A stretch of 64,000 bases of DNA from Loxodes magnus. Lineage: Eukaryota > Ciliophora > Karyorelictea > Loxodida > Loxodidae. Of this stretch, positions 11,627-22,630 are shown piece by piece. The position numbers were made by a program, and so were the translations under genes. Within the stretch, counting starts at the first letter, position 1; each line of letters opens with the position of its first letter. Below the pieces are notes generated by a model. That model did not search any database. It had not been told where the DNA came from and was given only the letters and a program-made list of their open reading frames with translations. Location of the stretch: positions 1,054,001 to 1,118,000 of the forward strand of contig CAMPDV010000008.1 of NCBI GenBank assembly GCA_946699065.1, written 5' to 3'.

Positions 11627-12772
11627 ATGAAATTAGAGTCTTTTAGTGAGGTTGCTATTTATCCTATTCTAATATTAATAATGACCAGCATTTCTATGAT
11701 AAGTACTTTGTTCATGATATTTTGCTATTTCTTTCTGTATGAAATTAGAACTATTTAAAAGACTATTATTAATATCTGAGCTAGTACTAAGTCATTTAAC
11801 TATGTGCTTGTTTTTATTTTTGGAATTAGTAGAGAACATAACTGAAATATAACGTACTTAAACGTCTTTGATCGTATATTTTTAAGCACTATTTGGTACT
11901 TCTATTTCGTTTCTACTAACATAGTTGTAGTTTCTAGCTATTTAATTTGAAAATTTGTTTTTGGTAAGAAACAAAGGATGGGAAAAGTGAAGACGAAGTA
12001 TATAATATATGCATTTTCAATTCCCTTAATCTTTTATTTTCTTATGATGCTCTCTGAAATAGTTTACTAATCCAATGACATGACTAGAAAATAACTACTG
12101 ACACTCCAGATTTTAATATGAATATTTTCTTATTAAATACCTATGTGAATTATGATTTTTTATAACTCTTTTGTTTTGGTAAAGATATCTAACAGTAAAA
12201 TTTAGCAGCAACTGAAGAATCATTCATCTGATTATGAAGAACTTTATGAAAAGAAATTAAGATGAATACCTGTAGCTGATTTAGTTCTTCAGTTCTGTGG
12301 AACTTTTCCTTATTTTTACTTTTTCATGAAATATCTTTTCTTAGATTATAGTCTTTAAAATAAGATTGTTGACTTTTGATTCGGACTAGCAATTTTATGC
12401 TAATGCTCTATTGGAGTAATAAATGCAATTATATATGGTTATAATGTGGATATCAAAAACGAATTTATTTATAAACTAAAAAAGAAAAGATAATCTACAA
12501 GCGAAGAAGGGTAATTGATGTAGAGTAAAAATATGTCAAATAGTTATTTAGAAAGCGATTTTGAAAGAAGCTTTTTGACAATTTAGTTTGATAGCTTAAA
12601 CCAAGTAGAATCATTTGTTCTTTAAAAGGATTTTTATTGTTTATTAATTTTATTTATTCTGTTCTCTTTAACTACTTATACTCGCAAATCTGCTTCTTCA
12701 AGCTAATCTATAAAATATAATCCCAAACTTATATAATTTACCTTCTCAAATATCTTTAAGATTTTTATCTGA
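11627..12772 (+). CDS. Seven-transmembrane (GPCR-like) receptor, copy 1
   Basis: 381 aa, intron-free, ATG 11627 to TGA 12770-12772. Seven hydrophobic segments can be placed: about residues 10-35, 45-70, 90-120, 130-155, 165-195, 225-250 and 260-285. The last one contains SIGVINAIIYGYN, a pattern like the end of helix 7 in cAMP-receptor/secretin-like GPCRs, followed by a charged helix-8-like stretch. A Ser/Gln-rich cytosolic tail ends in an extra hydrophobic stretch (DFYCLLILFILFSL). Closely related to the receptor at 14517-15647. At aligned sites this copy has TGA (11948, 12146) where the other has TGG, and CAG (12107) where the other has TAG. The ligand is unknown. A cAMP-receptor-like GPCR is the best guess, from topology only. 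Confidence 0.8.
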
Positions 12773-14516
12773 AAAAACTTTATAATTTTATCTTTTTACT
12801 TTTTATTTTGTAGATAAAAATTAACTAAATTTTAATTAGGTAGTTAAATCAACTATTTCTTTATAAGACATTTAGTTAAAAATTAATTTTCTTTATCATA
12901 AACTATGCTATTATTAAAGTATTATTTAAGTCGAATGGGCTATAAAAAATCAACAATTTAATAGATAAATTATGATGTATCTTTATCTCCTTAGTATTTA
13001 TAAGCTACCTATTAATATATTTATTTTAGATTTAAGTTATTTAATTATTTTAAGCTATAAAAAGTGTTTAATATAACTTAAATTTATTAAATTATCTCTA
13101 ATTATTCTAATTCTTTATTTTTCTTTTGAAATTTGAAAATGAAAATCTATAAAAAGAAACTTTAACTATTTAGTTTATTTCCACGATTGTTTGTAAAACT
13201 AATGATTAACTAAATACAGTAAACTATTTACTATGCTATATAATTATATTTCTTTTAAATAAAATATTCAAAGCATTTACTTTTTGATCTATTTTTACTT
13301 TACTTATCTATTTTTAATTTTAAGTTTTAGTATTTATATTTAAATGGTTATTGACTCCAAATTTTAGTTTTAGATCTTTCTTTAATTAACTTTAATTAAA
13401 TTTGCTCTTCATATTCTCTAAAAATACTAGAAGTTAAATTATCTTTGAAAGCTTAATGCCTATTTCCTTTATTTGGCAGTATTTAAAATTATTAAGTATT
13501 TATTAAATACCCATATCTACCTTTAAGACAATTGTTTGTGTAGCTACTTAACTATTAAATAACAGGATAATTATCTAAATTCTTTATCAAGTAATAATAT
13601 AAATATATTGCTTAGTATAATAGCAAAGCTAATTTTGGTTGTCCATTCCTTTATATGCTTTATCTAAATAAATAAGGAAATTAATTATAGCTAAATATAG
13701 CTAAAAGTAATTTGTAATAAGTTATGCTCAATTTAGTATAGAACTATCATATATCATTTATTAAGATTTAAATTATAAATAAGAGATTATAATTTACAGT
13801 CTATTAGATCTTTTAACTAGGTACTATTTTATAATGAGCTATGCCTTTATTTTCTTTGTAAGCAGAAACTAGATCTAACTAAATTATTATGCATTAATTA
13901 AATTAATAAAGCTCTGAAGTATGATTTGATATAAGTTGTAAGTTATAATTATAACTAAGCAACTATTAACTAAGCCTTTTTTATGATAAGCAATTAGTTG
14001 CATCAGTAGTACTTTATATTATCTTGTTTAGTCTAATCTTTACAATCATATCACTTTATTTTCATTATTTCTTTACTTTTATCCTTACGAGAAAAACATT
14101 AAAAATCCAATTTAAAGCTTAATAACAAAAAATGAATTAAGTTAGTAACTAAAAAAGGAATCAGTAGATTAAAATTAAATCTAATAATATATTTTCTTTT
14201 AACTTTAAATGCTTAAGATGCATCTAAACCTTGCTTGTTAGATTTAAAGAAGTTGCTTTAACATTAGTCTGTCTGCTGCTTAATCATTTAAGTCATCAAG
14301 CATAAAGAGTTAGAGTAAGAAAAGATATTTCTTAAAATAGCACATGTATCAATTTATTCTCTTCATACTAGCTGAAAAGCATAATATTTTTAAAGCAAGT
14401 GATATAAACCACATTAACATATTTGAATATAAGTTGTGGTAAATATAGCATATGAAAGATAAAGAAAATAAGTAGAATGATAAACTTTCTTTACTTTTCT
14501 TTATTACTTTTATAAA
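12773..14516. other. Intergenic spacer between tandem receptor copies
   Basis: About 1.7 kb, extremely AT-rich. I looked for a third, decayed receptor copy and did not see one. Confidence 0.5.
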
Positions 14517-15647
14517 ATGAAACTGAGTGTTTTTAATGAAGAAGTCATTTATCCTACGCTAATTTTAATAGTTTCTAGTGTTTCTATTGCAAGCACTTTG
14601 TTCATGATATTTTGCTATTTCTTTCTTTACGAAATTAGAACGATTTAGAAGACTGTTATTAACATTTGAGCTTGTACATTAACATGTAACTACATATTGG
14701 TTTTTGTTTTTTCTTTTCGTAAGAACCACAACTGAAATATAACTAATTATGACACCTTAGATCGAGTATTTTTGATAACTATTTGGTATTTCTATTTTGT
14801 TTCTATTAATATAATAGTGATCACTAGCTATTTATTGTGGAAGTTCGTTTTTGGTATGTAAAGATAGATGGGAAAACTAAAAATAAAGTACGTTTTATAT
14901 GCTTTTTCATTTCCCTTAATATTTTGATCTTTGGAGATGGTCTTTGAAATTATTTATCATACAACTGACATGAATAAGAAATAACTTCTGACAAATTAGA
15001 TCCTAATATGAATATTTTCCTATTAAATACCTATGTGGATCATGATTTTATACAACTCCTTTGTCTTAATTAAGATTTCTAATTGAAGGATTTAGTAATA
15101 GTTGAAGAGTCATTCATCTGAATATGAGGAACTTTATGAAAAAAAATTAAGATGATTGCCAGTCACTGATTTGGCTCTTCAGTTCTGTGGAACTCTACCT
15201 TATTTTTGTTTTTTCGTGAAATATCTAATTTAAGATTATAACCTTTAAAGTAAAATTGTTGACTTTTGATTTGGAATAGCGACTTTGTGCTAGTGCTCGA
15301 TAGGGTTTATAAATGCAGTTATATATGGTTATAATGTAGATATTAAAAATGAGTTTATCTATAAGTTAAAAAAGATTAAGCAGGTTACATAATAAGAAAG
15401 CTTATAAAGTATAATGAAAAGGGAAGGGTCTTCTACTAGTTAGCTAGATAGTGATTTTGATAGAAGTATGCTATCAATATAATATGAAGATCTTAAAATT
15501 GTAGATTCCTTCATGTCTTGAAAGATATTTAAGCTTAGACTTTTCTGCTTGGGAATATTTTATTTTATTTTTGCTTAGTACGCTAATACTAGGAATACCT
15601 TATTTTAAATTGATTACTTTACATTTAATTCTCTTTAGGCTTTGTGA
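14517..15647 (+). CDS. Seven-transmembrane (GPCR-like) receptor, copy 2
   Basis: 376 aa, intron-free, ATG 14517 to TGA 15645-15647. Collinear with the receptor at 11627-12772 over its whole length, including the helix 7 motif (IGFINAVIYGYN) and the tail motif SDFDRS/SDFERS, so the two are tandem duplicates. It differs most in the loop after helix 2 and in the cytosolic tail. Trp codons TGG at 14838-14840 and 15036-15038 lie opposite TGA in the first copy; Gln codon TAG at 14997-14999 lies opposite CAG. The tail again ends in an additional hydrophobic segment (FCLGIFYFIFA), so that feature is conserved. Role inferred: surface chemoreceptor coupled to G proteins; ligand unknown. Confidence 0.8.
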
Positions 15648-16538
15648 TATAGCAAGGACAGGAGAAGATAAAAATAGCTTAAGAGTATTGTTTTTATATA
15701 TAAGCTATAATTTAGTTTCCTTAGCAAAATTGAAATGACTTCTTTCTTATAGCCTTTTATATTAGATACTTTAACATAGTTATTACTACCCTAGTAAGAA
15801 AGAAGATAGAATTATGTAAAGAAAACTAAGCAGCTGTTTAATCTTAATTTAAAGAGTAAACTATAATCTTATAAAAGTCTTAAGATCAAATATTAACTAG
15901 AAGGAGTTTTATTTCATACTTAGATACTATTAATAGCATTAACCAAAGCTAGCTCCTCTAAAATAAAATGCATCATAGAAGAAAAAAGTTAAATAGTTTC
16001 TTATTTTCATGCTTATAATAATGGGGAATATTTAGGTGAGATACAAAAGTAGGATATTTATTATATTTATTATATTTATTTTGTGCTAAAAGAAGAGCTT
16101 TAGGACAATAAAGCAAATAAAGTGCATTTATAATTTTATCTGCTTGCTAGATTTATTCTGTATACTAAATGTTAGCTAAGCTTACTATAAATATAGAAGA
16201 TAGAGCTTTTTAAAGCAGGGATATGTTAGCTTATTATTTGGATGTGTAAAACTGAATTTATCTGTTAATATAGAGTTTTTATAGATTTATTTATAATTAT
16301 AGCCATCAAATAGTATGAAAGCTAATTTTCATTAAAGAAGCCTTCTCATTGCTGTTAATTTATAATTAAAGACAGATAAGTAAACTAATATTACTCTAAT
16401 AAAGATTATGCCTAGCATAGTCTATTATATGTAATAATTACCTTCCATTCTGCTTTTGGTAGACCTGGCTTGAATAAAGTGTAATATCTCTCATATAAAA
16501 TATGAGTTTAATAGCAAATTTATTATTTCTTCTTAATA
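15648..16538. other. Intergenic, with a short AT tandem repeat
   Basis: AT-rich spacer. Near 16056-16080 a unit of about nine bases of the TTATATTTA type is repeated nearly three times. No gene seen. Confidence 0.45.
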
Positions 16539-18317
16539 ATGCAATATAATTCAGAAGATTCAAAACACGAAATAAAAGACAATACTGACCAAAAGCCTGA
16601 AAATGGTCAAAAGTCTAACACTTTAGCAGATCAAAAAGAACAGAAAGTAAAATAAGAGTAGAAGACTAGGCAGAAGGGTATGATAGAGCCTTCTTAAATA
16701 TATGAGATGTAGAAGCTAGATAATATATAAGAAGAAATTTAGTAAGTCAAATTAAATTAATGAAACTAAGTTCATGCTTCGAAGTTGGAAAAAAATGACC
16801 CAGTTTAAGTGGATTAATAGAATGAAAATTAGAACTAACAGATAAAGTCAAATCTTAAAAAAAATCATTTAACTAAATAACAGAATTTGATCAGACAAAA
16901 AAAACGACATTCGACAGATTTCAAGTCTCTTGGATTATAAATTAATGAAAAGAGTAAAGAAAAAGTAAAAGATAAGCTAAATTTTTTAAATAATATAGAT
17001 GTCGATCTATTAAACTCTCCTAAAAGCGCTATTAAGCAAGAATAGCAAATTTGCTAATAGAAGACTATTTAAGAATATAACCAATCAATAGGTTCTATTG
17101 CAAGCACGCTATAAAACTCTTCCTCAGCACTTTATTTAAATTTAAATGCTTCAGTGGAGAATCAACCAGAGTTGACTAATACAATATGCGAAGAAAACTC
17201 AGCCAAGTGCTTAATTTGCAAACAGGAGGGTTTCTGCGTCTGTCAAAGTTTATGTCAATAGCTGGGAGTTAAATATTAACCTCCTGCTAAATGAAGACCA
17301 AACTGATATTTATCACCAATTGAAGTACCACTTAATGATATAAGAAATCTAGAAATATAGAGAATGAGTAGTTTTAAGGAACCTAAATATTTTAAGGATA
17401 ATTATTGATATTACTTGGATGAAAATACTGAAGTGCTAAGTTAAATACGAGGTCCAGTTTCGAGCGAGTAAATTCCTTTCAAAGATAATCCTTCAATTTT
17501 TATTTGACACCCTTGCCTTCCTTTTTGGACTCCCTATTCTGCTTTATAGTAAAACAAAAAACTAGACCTTCAACTTGCTATAAAATGAGGATAGCCATGG
17601 CCTTAACTTCATGGATGAGTTTCTTTAGAATTTCAAGAAAAGCGTCTAGATTGTTGGGCAGTGCTACACCATGGAGTTTTAAATTTTTATAAGCATTACA
17701 ATGAAGTATATACTCAAGATCCATGAGAGCGTTTAATACTACTTGGTATGAAATCTAAGTTTGGAATAGAAACTCAGTAAAACAATGTAGAGACTTTCTA
17801 TATGTAAATTTGATCTGAAAATGTGATTATTTATGTTTTAAGATCGCTATATTTAATTAACCTAGAGTTAGTAGACTGAGCAGAAGCAATTAATCAAAGT
17901 ATCGAATGATACAGAAGAGGAGAAGAAATTCCAGAATCACAACTAGTCAGTCCACATCTTTGTAATGTAAATCACAGTCCAGATTATGTTAGCGATATTG
18001 TTTACTAAGGAATTTTGAAAATTCCTGGAGATAAAAAAAGTTTTATTGCCTATTACTTCACATTATATCCATAGGGTAAAATCTATTTTTACGAAAACTA
18101 TAGGCAATAAAAAATAATAGGAATAATAGACTTAAAAAACAGTTTAGTCGAGTACTCATAAAATAGTCCTTCGAAATCAAATAACTAATTCTCTTTGACT
18201 CTTACAACAAAGAAAAAAAAGTGAATACTTTACGGAGATTAAGAAGAAATAATAAAGAAATGGATTGATGCTATTTCGAAGGTAATAGATGACTTCCAGA
18301 CTTTGTGTAATAAATGA
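16539..18317 (+). CDS. GYF-like plus double pleckstrin-homology domain protein
   Basis: 592 aa, one uninterrupted frame from ATG 16539 to TGA 18315. The N-terminal 200 residues are hydrophilic and Gln/Lys/Asn-rich. A short Cys cluster (CLICKQEGFCVC) follows. About residues 287-340 resemble a GYF-type domain: WYYLDENTEVLSQIRGPVSS, then FIWHPCLPFWTP. Two PH-like domains follow, at about 356-455 (GWVSLEFQEKRLDCWAVLHH ... DWAEAI) and 487-590 (KKWIDAI); each ends with the C-terminal helix Trp typical of PH domains. Several of these Trp are TGA codons. PH domains bind phosphoinositides or proteins, and GYF-like domains bind proline-rich peptides, so I infer a membrane-recruited adaptor. It is a soluble protein with no predicted membrane segment. 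Confidence 0.75.
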
Positions 18318-19270
18318 AAAATGCTATATCATATATTAATTATTCTATATCAACTTAAAATAGCTATTAATATCAACTAACTAATAATAATTTTTATTTA
18401 CATCATCTGACTGACTAAGTCTAAGTTTAAAGATTGAAGAAAATAGTCATTTCAAAAATAAAAGGTAAGATTAAAATTTTTTGCAATATGATTATTCAAA
18501 AAATTAAATATATTCTTAATTATGAGTAATGCTTATTAATAAAGCTAAAGTTCTTGTATCAATTAATTTCACAATTAGCTAGATAAAAGTTGTTTTAGAT
18601 TTCTTAGAAAATTACTAAAACGTCATTTTACAATCTTTACAACTAAAATACCTTTAAATTTATACTTGTTTTATATTCAGATTCCTAATATTTTGAACCT
18701 TCTTATATTAATGTTTCTTTAATAAAATCAAAAAAATTAAATAAATTGAAGTAAGCTATCATACAGTTCAGCTTCTAAATTCAAAAATTATTTAGATTAT
18801 AATTATAAATAAATATAGTTATTAGATGTGCCTACTAAGCTAATTGGCTTTTATGAGAAATATTCTATATTAAAGCATTTAAATAATTATTTAATATATT
18901 TTTATCTTCATAGTACAATACAGTGAATTTAAGCTATTATTTTATTTAAGTAGATGCTTTTTATTTATATCATATCTTTTAACCTATTTCTGCATATTTT
19001 CGCTTATTTAGATTACTATCCTACCACATAACGTAGAATAGAGTTAATAACTTGCTTACATAGTTTTAATTCTATAATACTTACAATATTTAGGCATTCT
19101 GACTTATGATAAGCATTAAATTAAAAGCTTCTAATATTTAATTCTATTTGTACGCTTAAATAAATAAAAAAATAGGTAAATATCATTGAATTGCCTGTTA
19201 AAGCAAGTAAAAGAATATAAGATTATATTTAGAATTTAAAGTTTATTATTTAGAAGTCTTAAAGTTACTC
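18318..19270. other. Intergenic between convergent genes
   Basis: About 950 bp of very AT-rich DNA between two 3' ends. No gene or RNA seen. Confidence 0.5.
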
Positions 19271-21182
19271 TCAAATATCAAAACATTCTCTTGAAAATAG
19301 ATTGCCATATTTTTGTGCTTGCTATTTTCTTTCATCGTATAGGACTTTTCAACTTGTCTTACTAATGTAGTCATCTATTTCTTTATTAGCAACTAATAAA
19401 AATTAGATCTATATCATTTATTCAAGAACTTTGTATTAGAGATCATATTTTCCTTTCCTATCACCACTTAGTGATGGTCCAGTATTACTCTCTATAAGTC
19501 ATATATTCTCTGTCTTGTCTAGCATTAAATCAACTCCCAAATACTAGAAGGAGTTGTTTTCTGTTTCCTTTATAATTTACCTATTCATAAGCACAAAATG
19601 TAGTAGCTTCGTCTAAATTTACTTTTCAATTCTATCTCAATCAGCTTTTGAATACTCTTTAAACAACTAGAGCATTTCATCAAAAGTAAAATCAGTAGAA
19701 GACTTTTTATAGCTTTCTCTATCTTTCATCTCTGGCCTATGAGTAAGATGAGTCCAAATCTGTATAAATAAATAAACATACATCAAAGGATTCAGGATTA
19801 TAATTATCTATTGACAGACGAATATATCCTGGATGGTATAATGCTATCAAAGGCTTTGAATTAGCAATTAATAAGTAAACTCTCATATCGAATTTTTAAT
19901 TATCCACAGTGGCTGTATTAGCAACATAATTTTATATTATCGTTTCTTTCTAAGATTAAGCTATTTTATTTTTATCGTTTACACATTCAGCTCCATAATT
20001 AAACCATTAGTTTAGCAGTTTCGCTCTATTTTTATCGATGATGAAGATTTATGATCCCTTGTGTTGCATTCCTTTTTGTAGTCATTCTATTTTATTTATT
20101 GACTCTTAAAATAATTCTTGATTCATATATTTAAACCACTCTAAGCATTAGATTTTATCATCTAAGATATAAGTTTTTGGATGGAATAAATCAGCATCAA
20201 AGCAATAATCTTTTCCTATATTTTCCAAATACTCGACATAATCCAGAACATTTTGCTAAATTTTCTTTTTGACTGAAAAGCTTCCTTTTCCAAATTATTA
20301 AGTTCTTTATTATTCGCATGCAAATGTAACTTTATGTATTCATAGATTATCTATTAGCCTTCCCTAAGGATAGAAAATAACTATTTTAGGACTTAATTCT
20401 ATTCATTTTAAATTATTTATTTTTTCTTCCTTAATGACTTTTTAACTTTCAAAAGGCTAACTTTGATTAAGAACTTATCCATATTTTTCGTTTTATTGCA
20501 TTTATCTGTTAGGATTAGAAATTCTTCTCTAATCTAATTTTTCATCCGAAATTTCTTAAACTTATTCAGAAGTTTCGTTATATGAATTAATAAACTTATT
20601 GAAAACATCCCCATATACTTAGGATTTCGAATTTGTAAAGATTACTTATTAAGAATGAGAAATTAGTCCTGTTTCGTTATCAATCTAGAAAGGATTCTCT
20701 TTTCTATATTCTTAAACTTTGTTACAATAGTTAGCGTCAAAATTTATATAATCAGATATAGAGCTAAAGGCTTTTTGTTGACCTTTTACTACTTTTGGTC
20801 CACCTGAAGGGTTTCCTAAATCATATTTAATTCTTAAATTGAAACTTCTTCTCTTTGTTAATTTAGAAAATTAGATATCTCTGTTTATATTAGGGATTCT
20901 CTAATTAATTTGCTAATCTCTCCCTTCTAATAATATTTAAGTGAAATTTTCCTTCTAATCAGTTTATCTCAATATAGTTTATTCATCTCCATCCTACTCA
21001 TAATTAAGTTAAACTCCTTTATTATTAAAATCATTCTGTTCCTTTATTTACCTTTAGATTTAAATCAAGTAATCGTAATCAGGTCTTCACATGAAGGAGA
21101 ACAACTGGTATTTAATTTAGGTGACAAGAGAAATAATGCTGAAAGCAACAATGACAAGTAGAATTAGTTTAAGTTTTCTCAT
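19271..21182 (-). CDS. Tubulin tyrosine ligase-like (TTLL) enzyme
   Basis: 629 aa with one 22-nt intron (19760-19781). The TTL/ATP-grasp core is clear: [20 protein letters not shown] (Trp is TGA 20084-20082), then [20 protein letters not shown] with GYIRLS, then directly across the intron WTHLTH, and finally GVDLMLD and [14 protein letters not shown], with the Glu and Asn that bind Mg-ATP in this family. TTLL enzymes add tyrosine, glutamate or glycine to tubulin tails; which one cannot be told from sequence alone. The N-terminus has a hydrophobic stretch (about residues 4-18) that may be a signal anchor, unusual for a tubulin modifier, followed by 300 poorly conserved residues. I ended it at TGA 19273-19271, the last TGA before AT-rich DNA. 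It is divergent from the CFAP77-like gene with a 332-bp shared upstream region. Confidence 0.88.
19760..19781 (-). other. Intron, 22 nt, in TTLL gene
   Basis: Reads GTATGT...ACAG on the minus strand. Removing it joins NPESFD to the conserved TTL motif WTHLTH, which is otherwise out of frame. Strong homology support. Confidence 0.9.
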
Positions 21183-21514
21183 TGTTTTAAATAAATCCTT
21201 TTCAATTAATTCTATTAAACTGCTTTAAACCTTTTTATTCTATTACCTCTCATTCCCTTCTACCTCTCCTTACTCTTCTTCATAGAGATTAGCATTTCTA
21301 AGCTTTAATAGTCCGCACTTTTGAATTATGGTATTTGAATACAAGCAAGCATTCTAGATGATATATCAGAGTAAATTTAAGCAGATATTTTCTTAAGTAA
21401 TGTTAGAAAAAGCCAAATTGATATGAAGATTTAACTTTTACACTATGTAAAGTCACCAGCTTTATACTTCAGTGCTTTATTATTTTTTATTTATAGAGTT
21501 TAGGAATTTTTAGA
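21183..21514. promoter_or_regulatory. Shared upstream region of divergent TTLL and CFAP77-like genes
   Basis: 332 bp separates the two start codons, so both promoters must lie here unless the plus-strand gene has an unseen 5' exon. I cannot identify specific factor sites. Confidence 0.4.
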
Positions 21515-22404
21515 ATGTTATTTGATAGAGATTTATGGTTAAGAATTTTACAAATTTTTAGTAACGAAAAGATGTAGCTGGATATTGGTATTTTCCTCCA
21601 TTTTATTAAAGTAATGTATAAGTGGGATAGAGACTTAAATTTTTCCAAGAAACTTAATAGCTCTAGGAATTGTATACTTGTTAAAGATGATCTTGGCAAG
21701 GCTAAACCTTCTGTTAGAGATCTTCCTCCTAATTACTGAACCTATGGAAAGGTGAGTGGTTATGATAGAGAGAGCGTTGCAGTTCTTACATCTTCATGGA
21801 AACAACATGTTCCTTCCAATTAAAAGAAACCAGATTTAGACTTCGTAAGGCTTAACAAAGAAGGATTGAAAAGCAAATGCGTTTCAAGTAAAGATTTAGG
21901 AAATTTCAAAAGAAGTAATTCAGAAATAAGAAAGAGAGTTGTTCAAGGATCAAGTAGAACTCCTGATATTTCTTTCATCAAATAGACATTATTTGGAAAG
22001 CCTTGCAGACCTCCAACTCCCATTGATGGTGTGATAGGTAATCTGTATGGAAACTTGGCTATTTAACATATTGATGATATTTACAGCAAATAAAAAGTAT
22101 TATTTTTATTCAGAAATCAAACTCTAAGCTTTCATAAGTACGACCTACTAAAGCTACTTAACTAAGTTCAAGTATGATGACTTAGAGAATAAAAATTTAG
22201 GAATTAGGACCTTAATATGATTATTTCAAAATGAAAAAATTCTTAAAAGTAAGACCTAGAACTTAATCATATTCTTAAAGAGTGCCAACTGCAATAAAAA
22301 AGATAAGAGAATATGAAAGAGAAAACGAGGGAAGTATTCCTAGTAAGTCATTTGCAACCGAAAGAAGTTCTCATTAGATTAATGATTACAACTATGAAGC
22401 ATGA
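21515..22404 (+). CDS. CFAP77-like axonemal microtubule protein (DUF4483 family)
   Basis: 290 aa after removal of a 17-nt intron at 22097-22113. The family pattern is visible in order: VKDDLGKAKPSVRDLPPNY, then TYGKVSGYDRESVAVLTSSW, LDFVRLNKEGLKS, DLGNFKRSNSEIRKRV, and GKPCRPPTPIDGVIG, the last like the RPSTPI motif near the end of CFAP77. CFAP77 is associated with doublet microtubules of motile cilia. After the intron the Ser/Gln/Lys-rich C-terminus runs in a new frame to TGA 22402. The N-terminal 45 residues (MLFDRDLW...) are not recognisable. Next to a TTLL gene, this is a second cilium/tubulin function. Confidence 0.75.
22097..22113 (+). other. Intron, 17 nt, in CFAP77-like gene
   Basis: GTATTATTTTTATTCAG. 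Without its removal the frame runs into two adjacent TGA and poor sequence. With it, a clear hydrophilic C-terminus follows to TGA. Confidence 0.8.
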
Positions 22405-22630
22405 TAAACATAATATTATATTTGTTATTCTTATAGATGCACTCATTATTCTTTATTTAACACTCTGAATCAGATAAAGCATCATTAGTATTATTATTCA
22501 TTTCTTAGGAAAATGATAGATCTTCTTCATAGTTTAAAGCTATACTTACTAATTCCTTTTTCTTTAAATACCTTAATATAATTATAAATTAGGCTTTTAA
22601 ATTAAGGTTTAGAAGTATTTCAGTTATTGA

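Noticed and set aside
12773-14516. A third, decayed receptor copy between the two tandem receptors
   Set aside because: No segment with receptor-like codons or motifs could be matched in any frame.
22498-22630. Extension of the lectin gene to TGA 22498
   Set aside because: That frame needs retention of a canonical 17-nt intron and gives an atypical Gln-rich tail. Splicing yields a proper TM helix and short cytosolic tail.
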